The position numbers and the translations under genes are program-made. 36,296 bases of DNA from contig DAIRVS010000034.1 in assembly GCA_036802685.1 (NCBI GenBank), forward strand, positions 1 to 36,296, read 5' to 3'. A model generated the notes under the pieces. The model saw only the letters and a program-made list of their open reading frames with translations. It had not been told where the DNA came from and searched no databases. Of this stretch, positions 7,258 through 16,500 are shown piece by piece (the stretch's first letter is position 1; every line of letters begins with the position of its first letter). This DNA is from HGW-17 sp938004375 (lineage in GTDB: Bacteria; Myxococcota_A; Polyangia; HGW-17).

Positions 7258-8070
7258 ATGTCACCGCCGTGGGCCCCGACGGCCCGGGAGTGGACCTTGG
7301 ACAAGACCCTGCTCTCACCCGAACACCTCTGGAAGCACCTGGACAACCTGCTCGAGATCCCGCGCCACGCCCGCCAGTGGGTGAAGTTCCTTGGGACCAC
7401 GCTGCACTATGGCCTGGTCGACCCGTACAACCCCCTCTCGGCGGGGCCCAACGCCGCGCTGCCGGGCTGGTCCTGCCGCGTGCTCGGCATTTTGGGGATC
7501 CAGGTCAGCGCCACCGGGCTCGAGCACGTCCATCATCACCGTTCCCAGGTCTTCTTCGTCAACCACCAGAGCAACATCGACGTGCTGATCCTGGGAGCCA
7601 CGGTGCCGGTGCCGTTCTTCTGGCTGTACAAGCACACCCTCGACAAGATGCCCGTCATCGGCCGGGCGCTTCGCCGCCAGGGCAACGTCGCGATCATCCG
7701 CCACGACCGGCCCCGGGCCATGCAGAGCATCGACCAGGCCGCCCAGATGGTGCGCGACGGCCGCAACCTGCTCGTGTTCCCCGAGGGCACGCGCTCGGGC
7801 CGCCCCCGGATGGGCCCCTTCAAGAAGGGCGTGTTCCACCTGGCGCTGGCCGCCCGCGCCCCCATCGTGCCGGTGTCCATCGCCCACTCCTGGCGGATCA
7901 TGCCGCGGGGGACCCTCCACCTCTGCCCCACCAGCGTCCACGTGCGGTTCCACCCCGCCATCGACACCACGGCCTACGACACCGCCACGCTCCCGGACCT
8001 GATGGAGCGGGTGCGGGCCGTGCTGGCGGCGGGCCTTCAGAAAGACGGAGATCCCCAGGATGAAGCGTAG
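7258..8070 (+). CDS. plsC: 1-acyl-glycerol-3-phosphate acyltransferase family protein (PlsC-like)
   Basis: Start set at the ATG at 7258; a TTG at 7231 in the same frame is possible. The roughly 270-residue protein carries the LPLAT signature: NHQSNID (from N102, the NHx4D catalytic box), a hydrophobic stretch with FFWLYKHTLDKMPVIGRALRRQG, FPEGTRS (from F174, acyl acceptor and phosphate binding) and APIVPVSI (block IV). The family transfers an acyl chain to the sn-2 position of lysophosphatidate at the inner membrane. Whether this copy is the housekeeping PlsC or a paralogue for another lyso-lipid cannot be told from the window. Its stop overlaps the next lipoprotein gene by 11 bases, and that gene overlaps vanW by 4, so the three form one operon. 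Confidence 0.9.
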   Translation: MSPPWAPTAREWTLDKTLLSPEHLWKHLDNLLEIPRHARQWVKFLGTTLHYGLVDPYNPLSAGPNAALPGWSCRVLGILGIQVSATGLEHVHHHRSQVFFVNHQSNIDVLILGATVPVPFFWLYKHTLDKMPVIGRALRRQGNVAIIRHDRPRAMQSIDQAAQMVRDGRNLLVFPEGTRSGRPRMGPFKKGVFHLALAARAPIVPVSIAHSWRIMPRGTLHLCPTSVHVRFHPAIDTTAYDTATLPDLMERVRAVLAAGLQKDGDPQDEA

Positions 8071-8530
8071 TCTCCTGCTGCCGTTGCTGTTTCTGGCCCT
8101 CGGCGCCTGCTCGGGCGGAGGCGGCAAACTGACCGATCCCCCGCCCTCCCCGGGGCTCTCCCCCGAGGAGGCCCGTCGGCTCTCCGAGGAGCGCTCCCGC
8201 GCCGAGCGGGAGTCGGAGCGGGGTCGGCTCACGCCCGAGGAATTCGACAACCTCCCCTCCTCCGGTCCGGCCCCCATGGTCGCCGCCACGGAGCCCGTCA
8301 CCACGACCCGGCCGTTGACCGCCGAGGAGCTCCAGACCGTGCGGGAGGCCCTGGCCCCCTGCACGAAGGAGGCGGCCACCGTGAACGTCCAGGCCGAGCC
8401 CGGCGGCGTGGTCTTCCTGGCGCCCGGCCAGCGCTTCCCCGAGGCCGATCTGCGCTGCTACGCCGAGAAGCTCGGCGCCGTCCGGCTCGCCCGGGACGTG
8501 GCCCGCCGGGGGACCGTCACCCTGCCATGA
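8060..8530 (+). CDS. Small lipoprotein of unknown function
   Basis: The 156-residue product has a clear lipoprotein signal (MKRSLLLPLLFLALGAC, lipobox LGAC with C17) followed by a Gly run and a charged, Arg/Glu-rich helical stretch (about 35-60). The C-terminal half has two cysteines (in APCTKEA and DLRCYAEKLG) that may form one disulfide. No family recognised. The gene lies between plsC and vanW with overlaps on both sides (11 and 4 bases), so it is probably translated in step with them and acts at the envelope. The start is the ATG inside the plsC end, preceded by GGAGATCCCCAGG. Confidence 0.8.
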   Translation: MKRSLLLPLLFLALGACSGGGGKLTDPPPSPGLSPEEARRLSEERSRAERESERGRLTPEEFDNLPSSGPAPMVAATEPVTTTRPLTAEELQTVREALAPCTKEAATVNVQAEPGGVVFLAPGQRFPEADLRCYAEKLGAVRLARDVARRGTVTLP

Positions 8531-9942
8531 ACGCGCCCGGAATCCTGCTCTCGTTGATCATGGCCGCCTCCGTGGCCGCCAGCGCGTGGACGTGGATCCC
8601 CCGCCCGATGACCCGCGTGCCCGCCGGCGTCGTCGTGGACGGGCACCCCCAGCCAGCCTGCACCCCCGGCGAGCTGGAGGCGCAAGTCGGCGCCCAGGCC
8701 CGCGAGAACGCCGCCCGACCCCTCACCGTGGTCCTGGGGGACGAGCGCTTCGAGGTCCCCGTCAAGAAACTGGGCCTGCGCTTCGACGTGCCGGCCGTGC
8801 GCCGCGAGCTCGACGCCCTGCTCGCCTCGCGCACCGGGCTCTGGGAGCGCCTGGCGCTGCGCCGGGCCGCCGCGGCCGGGCAGGTGCTGCTGTTCACGCC
8901 CTTCTCGTACGACCGGTCGGCCATGGAGGCCTTCTTCACCCAGCTCAAGCAGACCGTGGACAAGCCCGCCATGCCCGCCCGGCTGGACCTGCTGCGCCGG
9001 CAGGTCGTGCCCAGCGTGGACGGCCGCCTCCTCGACGTGGCCGCCTCCATCGCCGCCGCCGAGCGCGCGATCCTGGGGGGCCGCGACGAGGTCCGGCTCT
9101 CGGTCGAGACGGTGAAGCCGTCCCAGACCACCGAGGACCTGGCCGATCTCTCCCTCTCGAAGGTGCTGGGCTGGTACGAGACCTCGTTCGTCGACCACGG
9201 GAAGTTCGCCTACCGGGCGCACAACCTGAAGATGGGCGCCTCCAAGATCACGGGCATCGTCCTTCTGCCCAACCGCGACTTCTCGTTCAACCTCGTCGTC
9301 GGCCCGCGCACGACCAAGGAGGGCTACCGCATGGCCCCCGTGATCAGCCTCGGCGAGCTCGTCGACGACATCGGCGGCGGCATGTGCCAGATCGCGTCCA
9401 CGATCTTCGCGGCCGCCTTCTTCGCCGGGCTGGACATCGTCGACTTCAAGGTCCACACCCAGGTTTCCCACTACATCGACCTGGGCCTGGACGCCACCGT
9501 GGTCTACCCCAACGTCGACCTGATCCTGCGCAACCCGTACCCCTTCCCGGTGGCCATCCGCATGGACGTCTCCCGGGGCCGCGTGCGGGCCGAGATCCTG
9601 GGGCGCGAGAAGCCCTACGCCAAGGTCGGCTTCGAGCGCAAGATCGTCGGCGAGGTGCCGTTCACCACCGCCATGCGCCCGGACGACCAACTGGTCCGGG
9701 GCACCTACAAGCTCGACCAGCGCGGCCAGAAGGGCTACCACGTCCGGCGCCGCCGCATCTTCTTCGACGAGCAGGGCGTCGAGGTGAAGTCCGAGACCTG
9801 GTCCCTGTACTATCCGCCCGCGACCATGATCATCCGCGAGGGCACGAAGCCCCCCGCCGACCCCGCCGCCCCCCTGCCGCCGCCCCCCGAGCCCTACCGC
9901 CCCGCCGGCGATCCCCCGGAGTTCCGCCGCGAGGTGCAGTGA
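8527..9942 (+). CDS. VanW family envelope protein
   Basis: The 471-residue product starts in an ATGA overlap with the lipoprotein gene. An N-terminal hydrophobic segment (about 4-20) is a signal or anchor. The next region (about 30-200) resembles the putative peptidoglycan-binding domain that precedes VanW in related proteins (VVLGDERFEVPVKKLGLRFD). The VanW domain proper runs from about 220 to 365, with NRDFSFNLVVGPRTTKEGY, the signature GGGMCQIASTIFAAAFFAGL with its conserved Cys, and YIDLGLDATVVYPNVDL. VanW domains occur in vancomycin-resistance clusters and many envelope proteins, but their chemistry is not settled. A Pro-rich tail ends the protein. Linkage to plsC suggests a shared role in envelope biogenesis, which is inference. 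Confidence 0.88.
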   Translation: MNAPGILLSLIMAASVAASAWTWIPRPMTRVPAGVVVDGHPQPACTPGELEAQVGAQARENAARPLTVVLGDERFEVPVKKLGLRFDVPAVRRELDALLASRTGLWERLALRRAAAAGQVLLFTPFSYDRSAMEAFFTQLKQTVDKPAMPARLDLLRRQVVPSVDGRLLDVAASIAAAERAILGGRDEVRLSVETVKPSQTTEDLADLSLSKVLGWYETSFVDHGKFAYRAHNLKMGASKITGIVLLPNRDFSFNLVVGPRTTKEGYRMAPVISLGELVDDIGGGMCQIASTIFAAAFFAGLDIVDFKVHTQVSHYIDLGLDATVVYPNVDLILRNPYPFPVAIRMDVSRGRVRAEILGREKPYAKVGFERKIVGEVPFTTAMRPDDQLVRGTYKLDQRGQKGYHVRRRRIFFDEQGVEVKSETWSLYYPPATMIIREGTKPPADPAAPLPPPPEPYRPAGDPPEFRREVQ

Positions 9943-9988
9943 CCGCGGAATCCCCACGGGTAGCCTGATTGGGGTGATGTCGAATTCC

Positions 9989-10024
9989 AAATCGAAATCG
10001 AAATCGAAATCGAAATCGAAATCG
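9989..10024. repeat. Hexanucleotide array (AAATCG)x6 between convergent genes
   Basis: Six perfect tandem copies of AAATCG lie between the 3' ends of vanW (plus) and the next lipoprotein gene (minus). On the minus strand this reads CGATTT, the same sense relative to the upstream gene as in the arrays near 22263, 27373 and 29391. The rest of 9943-10079 shows a weak CCCCA/TGGGG pairing and nothing else recognisable. Confidence 0.95.
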
Positions 10025-10079
10025 TGGTCACGGCTCATCAGACCCGCGGATGCCGGACCGCAGTATTGGCAGATTATAG

Positions 10080-10493
10080 TCAGTCGACGGTGACGCCCAC
10101 GACGCGGGTGACCGAGGACGAGAGGCCGTCGCAGTCGGTGACCGTGAGGGTGACGGGCTGGGGGGACGTGAGGCGGGTGGCGATGCGCAGTTGCGCCCGG
10201 TTGGGCGTGGAGGCCACAGTGGAGTGGGAGAAGGGGATGTCCCAGGAGAAGGTGACGCCGCCCGGGCAGACCGAGTCCGGACCCGAGCCATCCGGGTCGG
10301 AGTCGCAGGCCTCGGGGTGGTCGAGCTCGTCGCAGGAGGCCCGGGCGTCGAGAACGACCTCGGCGTTCTCTCCGGCGGAGATGAACAGGGGATTGACCGT
10401 CAACCGGGCGATGGGGGCGAAGCCGGGCTCGGTGCCCGGATCGCAGGCGCCCAGGAACACGACCACGAAGATAAGCAAGGAAAACCGGTTCAT
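10080..10493 (-). CDS. Small lipoprotein with a PKD/Ig-like beta domain
   Basis: The 137-residue product has a signal peptide and strong lipobox (MNRFSLLIFVVVFLGAC, C17). The mature region has the feel of a PKD or Ig-like fold: ARLTVNPLFISAGENAEVVLDARAS, then VTFSWDIPFS, then PVTLTVTDCDG with a closing VVGVTVD strand. Four cysteines lie in the mature part (in RASCDE, EACDSD, SVCPGG and TDCDGL). PKD-like domains mediate extracellular protein or polysaccharide contacts. It stands alone, 3' to 3' with vanW and downstream of lysS on the same strand (49 bases after its own start lies the lysS stop). The function is unknown. Confidence 0.78.
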   Translation of the reverse strand: MNRFSLLIFVVVFLGACDPGTEPGFAPIARLTVNPLFISAGENAEVVLDARASCDELDHPEACDSDPDGSGPDSVCPGGVTFSWDIPFSHSTVASTPNRAQLRIATRLTSPQPVTLTVTDCDGLSSSVTRVVGVTVD

Positions 10494-10542
10494 GTCGTCG
10501 TTTCTATCAGAATTCCGGTGGGAAACAACGGGGAAATGATCC

Positions 10543-12111
10543 TCACGCCAGGGCCTTCTCGAGCATGGCGATCATGGTGTCCACGCCCACGAGCTGGACG
10601 AACGAGCCGAAGCGCGGGCCCCGCTCCTGCCCCAGCACCGCCCGGTAGAACGCGGTGAACAGCGCCGGCGCCTCGACGCCGTGCTTCTTGGAAAGATCGA
10701 ACGGGATCGCGTGGAGCTGGTCCACGGGCAGGTCCCGCCCCGAGCGCAGGGCCGCCAGCAACTCCTCGAAGATCGGGCGCCAGGTCTCGTCGGGCTTTTG
10801 GTACACCTTCGTGGGCAGGATGAAGTCGCGGTAGAAGGCCAGACTCTTGCCCACGAGGTCCTCGACCGTGGCTGCGTGGGCGTCGGACTTCGCGTCGTAG
10901 CGACGCAGGTAGGACAGCAGCAGGTCGCGCTCGTCGGCGCCCAGGGCGGACACCAGGTTGTTCACCGTGGAGAAGGACACCGAGCAGTCGTAGGCCGGGG
11001 GCGATCCGCCGTGGACGTGCCACACCGCCTGGTCCGCCTGCGCCTCGGGGGCGGCCTGGGGGTACTTCCGCAGCTCGTCCAGATAGTCGTCGACCACCTT
11101 GGGGATCATGCCGAAGAACAGGCGCTTGGCCTTGCGCGGGTTCTGGAAGATGTAGTACAGCAGGCTCTCGACGGGGGCGTACTCCATCCAGGTGTCCACG
11201 GTGAGCCCCTTGCCCACGCTCTTGCTGATCTTCTCGCCGTTCTCGTCGAGGAACATCTCGTAGAAGAGGCCAGCGGGGGGCTTCCGCCCGAGCAGTTGGC
11301 AGATGCGTGCCGAAAGCTTGGCCGACTCGATGAGATCCTTGCCGTACATCTCGTAGTGGACGCCATAGGAGAACCAGCGCAGCGCCCAGTCCACCTTCCA
11401 GCCCACCTTCACGTTCCCGCCGGTGACCGGCATCGTCCCCGAGTGGCCGCAGCCGGTGACCGCGCCGAAGGTGCCGTCACAGACGAAGTCCACCGTGCCC
11501 GCCGGGCCGTCACAGCGCACCACGCGGGTGGTGTACACGCGGCCGCAGGCCGGGCACACGGGCATGAAGGGCGACCAGGTCTCGCGGTTCTCCTCGCGCA
11601 AGGTGGCGGTGATCAGGGCACGGATCTCGTCGTGCTTCTGCGCGATCAGCCGCAGGCCCTCGTCGAAGTCGCCGGCCCGGTAGGCGGCCGTCGAGCTCTG
11701 GAAGCGGTAGTCGAAGCCGAAGGCGTCGAGGAAGGCGCACAACTTGTTGTTCATGTGCGCGCTGTAGGACTCGCAGCAGCCGAACGGGTCCGGGATCGAG
11801 GAGAGGGGCTTGCCCAGGTGGGGCGCGACGAGCTCGGGGTTGGGGATGTTCAGCGGCACCTTGCGCAGGCCGTCCATGTCGTCGGAGAAGGCGATCAACT
11901 CGGTCTTCAGGCCGCACCGGGCTTCGAACGCCCGGCGCACCCAGGTGGTGCGGGCCACCTCGGAGAAGGTCCCGATGTGAGGCAGCCCCGACGGACCGAA
12001 GCCGGTCTCGAAGCGCACGGGTCTTTGGTTTTCGGCGCCGTCGAAGGGGCCGTGAGACTGCAGCAGGGCGGCGGCCTCGGTGAACGGCCAGCTCTTGTTG
12101 TTGTCGAACAT
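10543..12111 (-). CDS. lysS: Class I lysyl-tRNA synthetase
   Basis: I chose the ATG at 12111 because AGGAG sits 6 bases upstream; an ATG at 12132 is less likely. The 522-residue enzyme is the class I (archaeal/spirochaete/alphaproteobacterial) form. It has a Rossmann fold with the HIGH-type motif PHIGT (H45, I46, G47) after GFGPSGL, a Cys-rich zinc-like insertion (CPACGRVYT, VRCDG, VCDG, TGCGHSG), and the KMSKS-type motif KISKS near residue 290. It charges tRNA-Lys with lysine in the cytoplasm. Most bacteria use the unrelated class II enzyme, so this form is informative about lineage or transfer. Whether a class II copy also exists cannot be seen here. The upstream region is shared with the divergent RND operon. 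Confidence 0.95.
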   Translation of the reverse strand: MFDNNKSWPFTEAAALLQSHGPFDGAENQRPVRFETGFGPSGLPHIGTFSEVARTTWVRRAFEARCGLKTELIAFSDDMDGLRKVPLNIPNPELVAPHLGKPLSSIPDPFGCCESYSAHMNNKLCAFLDAFGFDYRFQSSTAAYRAGDFDEGLRLIAQKHDEIRALITATLREENRETWSPFMPVCPACGRVYTTRVVRCDGPAGTVDFVCDGTFGAVTGCGHSGTMPVTGGNVKVGWKVDWALRWFSYGVHYEMYGKDLIESAKLSARICQLLGRKPPAGLFYEMFLDENGEKISKSVGKGLTVDTWMEYAPVESLLYYIFQNPRKAKRLFFGMIPKVVDDYLDELRKYPQAAPEAQADQAVWHVHGGSPPAYDCSVSFSTVNNLVSALGADERDLLLSYLRRYDAKSDAHAATVEDLVGKSLAFYRDFILPTKVYQKPDETWRPIFEELLAALRSGRDLPVDQLHAIPFDLSKKHGVEAPALFTAFYRAVLGQERGPRFGSFVQLVGVDTMIAMLEKALA

Positions 12112-12130
12112 GACGGACTCCTGTGGGGCC

Positions 12131-12174
12131 ACGCTGGGCCGGGTTTTTCAGACCGATGGCGGGTCCCCCAGCGT
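12131..12174. promoter_or_regulatory. Inverted repeat in the lysS leader
   Basis: ACGCTGGG (12131-12138) and CCCAGCGT (12167-12174) form a perfect 8-bp stem with a 28-base loop, followed on the plus strand by TTTT. It lies 20 bases upstream of the lysS start codon and could be a leader structure for lysS, or a plus-strand terminator shielding the RND operon. It does not resemble a T-box leader. Confidence 0.4.
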
Positions 12175-12218
12175 TTTTGCAGGAAAATCAAGGGAAAGTC
12201 AAAGCCGTTTTCAGACCG

Positions 12219-12247
12219 TTGACAGTCCCGGGGAATCGCCCTATAAA
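12219..12247 (+). promoter_or_regulatory. Consensus sigma70 promoter of the RND efflux operon
   Basis: TTGACA (12219-12224), exactly 17 bases, then TATAAA (12242-12247): a -35 that matches consensus and a -10 matching five of six. The predicted start near 12254 leaves a leader of about 75 bases before the ATG at 12329. An 11-base direct repeat, TTTTCAGACCG, occurs at 12145-12155 and again at 12208-12218 just before the -35, and could be a regulator site. Confidence 0.78.
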
Positions 12248-12328
12248 ACGCCACGACGGCGGCGTCCCTCCCCCGCGACCGCCGGCCCCCGGGCGTCCAT
12301 GTTCCGACGCCGCACCGAAGGATTCAAC

Positions 12329-13546
12329 ATGCTCAAGCGCGTCATCAGCATCCTTATCGCCATCACCGTTCTGGGCGGCCTGTCCGTCCTGGTGGTCCGC
12401 AACATTCAGAAGGGCATCGCCGAAAAGAAGGCCGCCCTCGAGAAGCAGCGCAAGATCGCCGCCATGGACCGCCGCCTCATCGTGGGGGTCTCCCCGGTCG
12501 TTCGCCGGGACCTCGACCGCGCCTTCTCGGCCTCTGGGACGCTGGTGGCCAAAACCCAGGCCACCGTGTTCTCCATGGTGCCGGGCATCGTGCTGGGCCT
12601 CAAGGTGCAGGAGGGGGACGTGGTGAAGACAGGGGATGTTCTCGCCCGCCTCGACGCCGCCAAGAGCGCGCTGGGCTACCAGCAGGCCCAGGCGGCCCAG
12701 GCCCAGGCCCGGCTCAACCTCGAGAACATGAAGAAGAACTACCAGGACATCCAGACGCTCTACGAGCAGAAGGCCGTCTCGCGCAATGACTATGAGAAGA
12801 TGGAGCTCGGGCTCAAGGTCGCCGAGCAGCAGGTCGCCCAGGCCGGCGCGGCGGTGTCGCTGGCCTCGGCCTCGTGGTCCGACGCGACCATCCGGGCCCC
12901 CATCGACGGCACCGTCATCATGAAGGCCGTGGAAATGGGCGACCTGATGACCTCGTCCCAGGCCATGAAGACCTCGCCGCTGATGATCATCGCCAAGCTG
13001 GACGTCATGAAGATCGAGGTCCACGTGCCCGAGAAGAACATCCTCTATCTGCGCAAGGGTCAGCAGTGCAAGGTCCGCGTGGACGCCTACGATCACGTCT
13101 TCCCCGGCGAGATCGACCAGGTGGGCGAGATGCTCGACGCCGTCACCAAGACCCTGAAGGTCACCATCCACATCACCAACGAGCCGCTCACCGTCCAGGA
13201 AGGCGGCCGGCCCCGCACCATCGAGCGGCCCCTGAAGGTCGGCATGTTCGCCCGGGTGTCCATCCTCCTCGAGCAGCGCAAGGCCACCCTGGCCATCCCG
13301 GTGGACGCCATCATCAACCGGGACGGCTACGACTTCGTCTTCGTCCACAAGGACGGCAAGGTGGCCCAGAAGCTGATCAAGACCGGCGTGACCGAGGAGA
13401 AGCTCGCCGAGGTCGTGGCCGGCCTGACCGAGGGTGAGCAGGTGGTCGTGCTCGGCCAGCGCGCGCTCTTCGACGGCCAGCCGGTCCGCCTGATGGAGGA
13501 GGATCCCTTCAAGTACTACGAAACCTGGGGCAAGGTGACCCCATGA
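12329..13546 (+). CDS. RND efflux periplasmic adaptor subunit (HlyD/MFP family)
   Basis: Start is the ATG at 12329, with GAAGGA 7 bases upstream. The longer open frame upstream crosses the promoter. The 405-residue protein has an N-terminal membrane anchor (MLKRVISILIAITVLGGLSVLVV), not a lipobox. It is followed by a short coiled stretch, a lipoyl-type half (TVFSMVPGIVLGLKVQEGDVVKTGDVLARLD), an alpha-hairpin (about 115-175), the second lipoyl half (ATIRAPIDGTVIMKAVEMGD), and beta-barrel and membrane-proximal domains ending near LGQRALFDGQPVRL. It bridges the inner-membrane pump and an outer-membrane channel. Its stop overlaps the pump start (ATGA). No TolC-like gene is adjacent, so the channel must come from elsewhere. 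Confidence 0.93.
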   Translation: MLKRVISILIAITVLGGLSVLVVRNIQKGIAEKKAALEKQRKIAAMDRRLIVGVSPVVRRDLDRAFSASGTLVAKTQATVFSMVPGIVLGLKVQEGDVVKTGDVLARLDAAKSALGYQQAQAAQAQARLNLENMKKNYQDIQTLYEQKAVSRNDYEKMELGLKVAEQQVAQAGAAVSLASASWSDATIRAPIDGTVIMKAVEMGDLMTSSQAMKTSPLMIIAKLDVMKIEVHVPEKNILYLRKGQQCKVRVDAYDHVFPGEIDQVGEMLDAVTKTLKVTIHITNEPLTVQEGGRPRTIERPLKVGMFARVSILLEQRKATLAIPVDAIINRDGYDFVFVHKDGKVAQKLIKTGVTEEKLAEVVAGLTEGEQVVVLGQRALFDGQPVRLMEEDPFKYYETWGKVTP

Positions 13547-16500
13547 GCCTCAGCAAGACCTTCGTCCATCGGCCCACGGCCACCCTGATATTCTTCCTGG
13601 CCATCACCCTCATGGGCCTGGTCAGCCTGAAGTTCATGAAGCTCGATCTGATGCCCGACATGGAGATCCCGGTCATCACGGTCGTCACGGTCTACGCCGG
13701 GGCCAGCCCCGAGGACGTGGAGAAGAACGTCACCAAGATCCTCGAGGAGCAGCTCTCCACGGTCAGCGGCGTGGACGAGGTGACCTCGAAGTCCCAGGAG
13801 AACATCTCCACCGTCACGCTCAAGTTCGACTGGGACACCGACCTCGCCGAGGCCTCCAACGACATCCGCGACAAGATCGGCCTGGCCAAGCGCTTCCTCC
13901 CCGAGGAGGTGGACGAACCCTACCTGTTCAAGTTCGACATGTCCATGATCCCGGTCATGTTCATGTCGATCCAGGCGACGCCCGAGCGTTATCCCACCCT
14001 GCGGCAGTTCGCCGAGGACCACATCGTCACGCCGCTGAAGAACCTGCCCGGGGTCGCCCAGGTCCAGATGCTCGGCGGCCTGATCCGGCAGATCCGGGTG
14101 GAGCTGGACCGCCAGCGCATCGAGGAGACCGGCGTGACCTACGACGGGGTCAAGGCCGTCATCGCCACCGCCAACGTCTCGGTCCCCGGCGGCGACCTCA
14201 CGGTCAACGACACCACCTTTCTGCTGCGCGTGCCAGGGGAACTGACCCGCCCCTCGGACCTCGAGGGCCTGGTCGTCGGCATGAACCCGCAGACGGGAGC
14301 CGTGGTCCACCTCCGGGACGTGGCCACGGTGAAGGACTCCAACGAGGAGCAGACGTTCTTCGTTGTGGGACTCAACGGCCCCTCCCTGATGCTGATGGTG
14401 CAGAAGCAGTCCTCGGCCAACACCGTCACCGTCGGCCGGACCGTGATGAAGCGCCTGGCCGAGATCAAGGAGACCCTCCCCAAGGACGTCCAGCTCGTCC
14501 CGGTGATGGACTTCACGAAGAACATCACCAAGACCATCGACAACCTGACCCGGACCGTCACCACCGGCGGCGCGCTGGTCATCGTCGTGATCCTGCTGTT
14601 CCTGCGCAACTTCAAGGGCAGTCTGATCATGGCGCTCACCATCCCCACGTCGATGATCGTGGCCTTCCTTTTCATGTACCTCAAGGGCTATACGATCAAC
14701 ATGATCTCGCTGACCTCCATGTCCATCGCCATCGGCATGGTCGTCGACAACGGCATCGTCGTCCTCGAGAACATCTTCCAGCACCTCGAGCGCGGAGAGC
14801 GCCCGCGGGAGGCCGCCGTGGCTGGCGTCCAAGAGGTGCTCGGGGCCATCTTCGCCTCCACCCTCACGACCGTGGCCATCTTCTTCCCCGTCCTGTTCGT
14901 CGGTGGCGTGGTGGGCATCATGTTCTCCCAGATGGCGTTCGTGATCACCTTCACGCTCATGACCTCGCTGCTGGTGGCCATGGCGCTGGTCCCCACGCTG
15001 GCCGGCCTCCTCCTGAAACCCCCGCGGCCCATGGGGATCCTCGGCTGGATCTTCCGACAGTCCGAGAAGGCCTTCCGCGGCCTCGAGGAGGGCTACCGCT
15101 GGCTGCTGACCCTGGCGCTGCACAACAAGCTCATCACCTTCACCATCGTGGCCGCCGTCTCCCTGTCCTCGATCCTGATCGTCCCGTACGTGGGCACCGA
15201 GTACATGCCCCAGATGGACAGCGGCTTCGTGCAGGCGAGCGTCGAGCTGCCGCCGGGCACCAAGGCGGCCGTGACCGAGAAGTACGTGCGGGAGCTGGCC
15301 GCCCGCATCCGGATGCAGGTACCCGAGGTCCGGACCATGATGACCCTGTGGGGGCAGAACAAGCAGGGCGGCGCCATGAGCGGCAACCAGCAGGGGGACA
15401 ACTACGGGCAGGTCATGATCGCGCTGGTCGACAAGGAGGATCGCCGACGCTCCGCCCAGGAGGTGGCCGAGGCGCTCCAGCCCCTGACGACGATGTTCCC
15501 CGGGGCGAACATCAAGATCCAGATGCAGGACCAGGGAGCCCAGATGATGGGCGGCCAGGGCAAGGCCGTCTCGGTCGAGATCTACGGCGAGAACGACCTG
15601 GTGGCCGCCTCCCTTGCCGGCACGCTGGAGGCCGGCATGAAGACCATCCCGGGCATCACCAACCTCCAGGTCAGCCGCAAGGACGGCAACCCGGAGATGG
15701 GCGTGATCCTGGACCGGGACAAGGCCTCTCTCATGGGCGTGAACATGTACACGGCCGGCAACACGCTGCGCACGGCCTTCAACGGGCTCACCGTCTCCAA
15801 GTACCGCGAGAACGGCAAGGAGTACGACATCTTCGTGCGCCTGGATCCCAAGGACCGCCAGAACCTCAAGCAACTGATGGACCTGCGCATCCCCACGGTC
15901 ACGGGCAAGTTCGTCGAACTGGGCAACATCGCCACCCTCGTCCAGCACCAGGGTCCCATCGCCATCGAGCGCAAGAACCAGCAGCGCATCGTGAAGGTCG
16001 AGGCCGACATCATGGGCCGCGATCTGGGGTCCGTCTCCGAGGACGTAGAGACGCTGATCAAGTCCATCCACGTGCCCGAGGGCTTCCAGATCCTCACGGG
16101 CGGCACCCGCAAGGACCAGCAGGAGAGCTTCGGCCTGCTGATCCTGGCCATGATCCTGGGCGTGTTCCTGGTCTACTTCGTCATGGCCGCCCAGTTCGAG
16201 TCCCTTCGCGATCCGTTCATCATCCTGTTCACCATCCCGTTCGCCATGCTCGGCGCCCTGTGGGGCTTCGTCATCTCGGGCCAAACCCTCTCGATGCTCT
16301 CGTTCGTTGGCCTGATCATGCTCGTGGGCATCGTCGTCAACAACGGCATCGTGCTGGTGGACTTCACCAACCTGCTGCGCCACCGCGGCCTGGGGGTCAT
16401 CGAGGCCGTGACCGCCGCCGGCGCCTCCCGCCTCCGGCCGGTGCTCATGACCACCATCACCACCGTGTGCGGCATGATCCCGCTGGCCCTGAGCAAGGGG

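Noticed and set aside
9985..10038. Short Asp-Phe repeat peptide encoded by the hexamer array
   Set aside because: It is simply the translation of (CGATTT)n within a shadow frame antisense to vanW. No ribosome site or conserved flank supports it.
12080..12328. N-terminal extension of the RND adaptor
   Set aside because: It would cross the -35/-10 promoter and the lysS leader. The ATG at 12329 has GAAGGA and begins a normal membrane anchor.
13516..16383. Very long open frame (955 codons) on the minus strand opposite the RND pump
   Set aside because: Antisense shadow caused by high GC. It is a His/Asp/Val/Gly-rich translation with no recognisable domain, fully opposite a clear RND gene.
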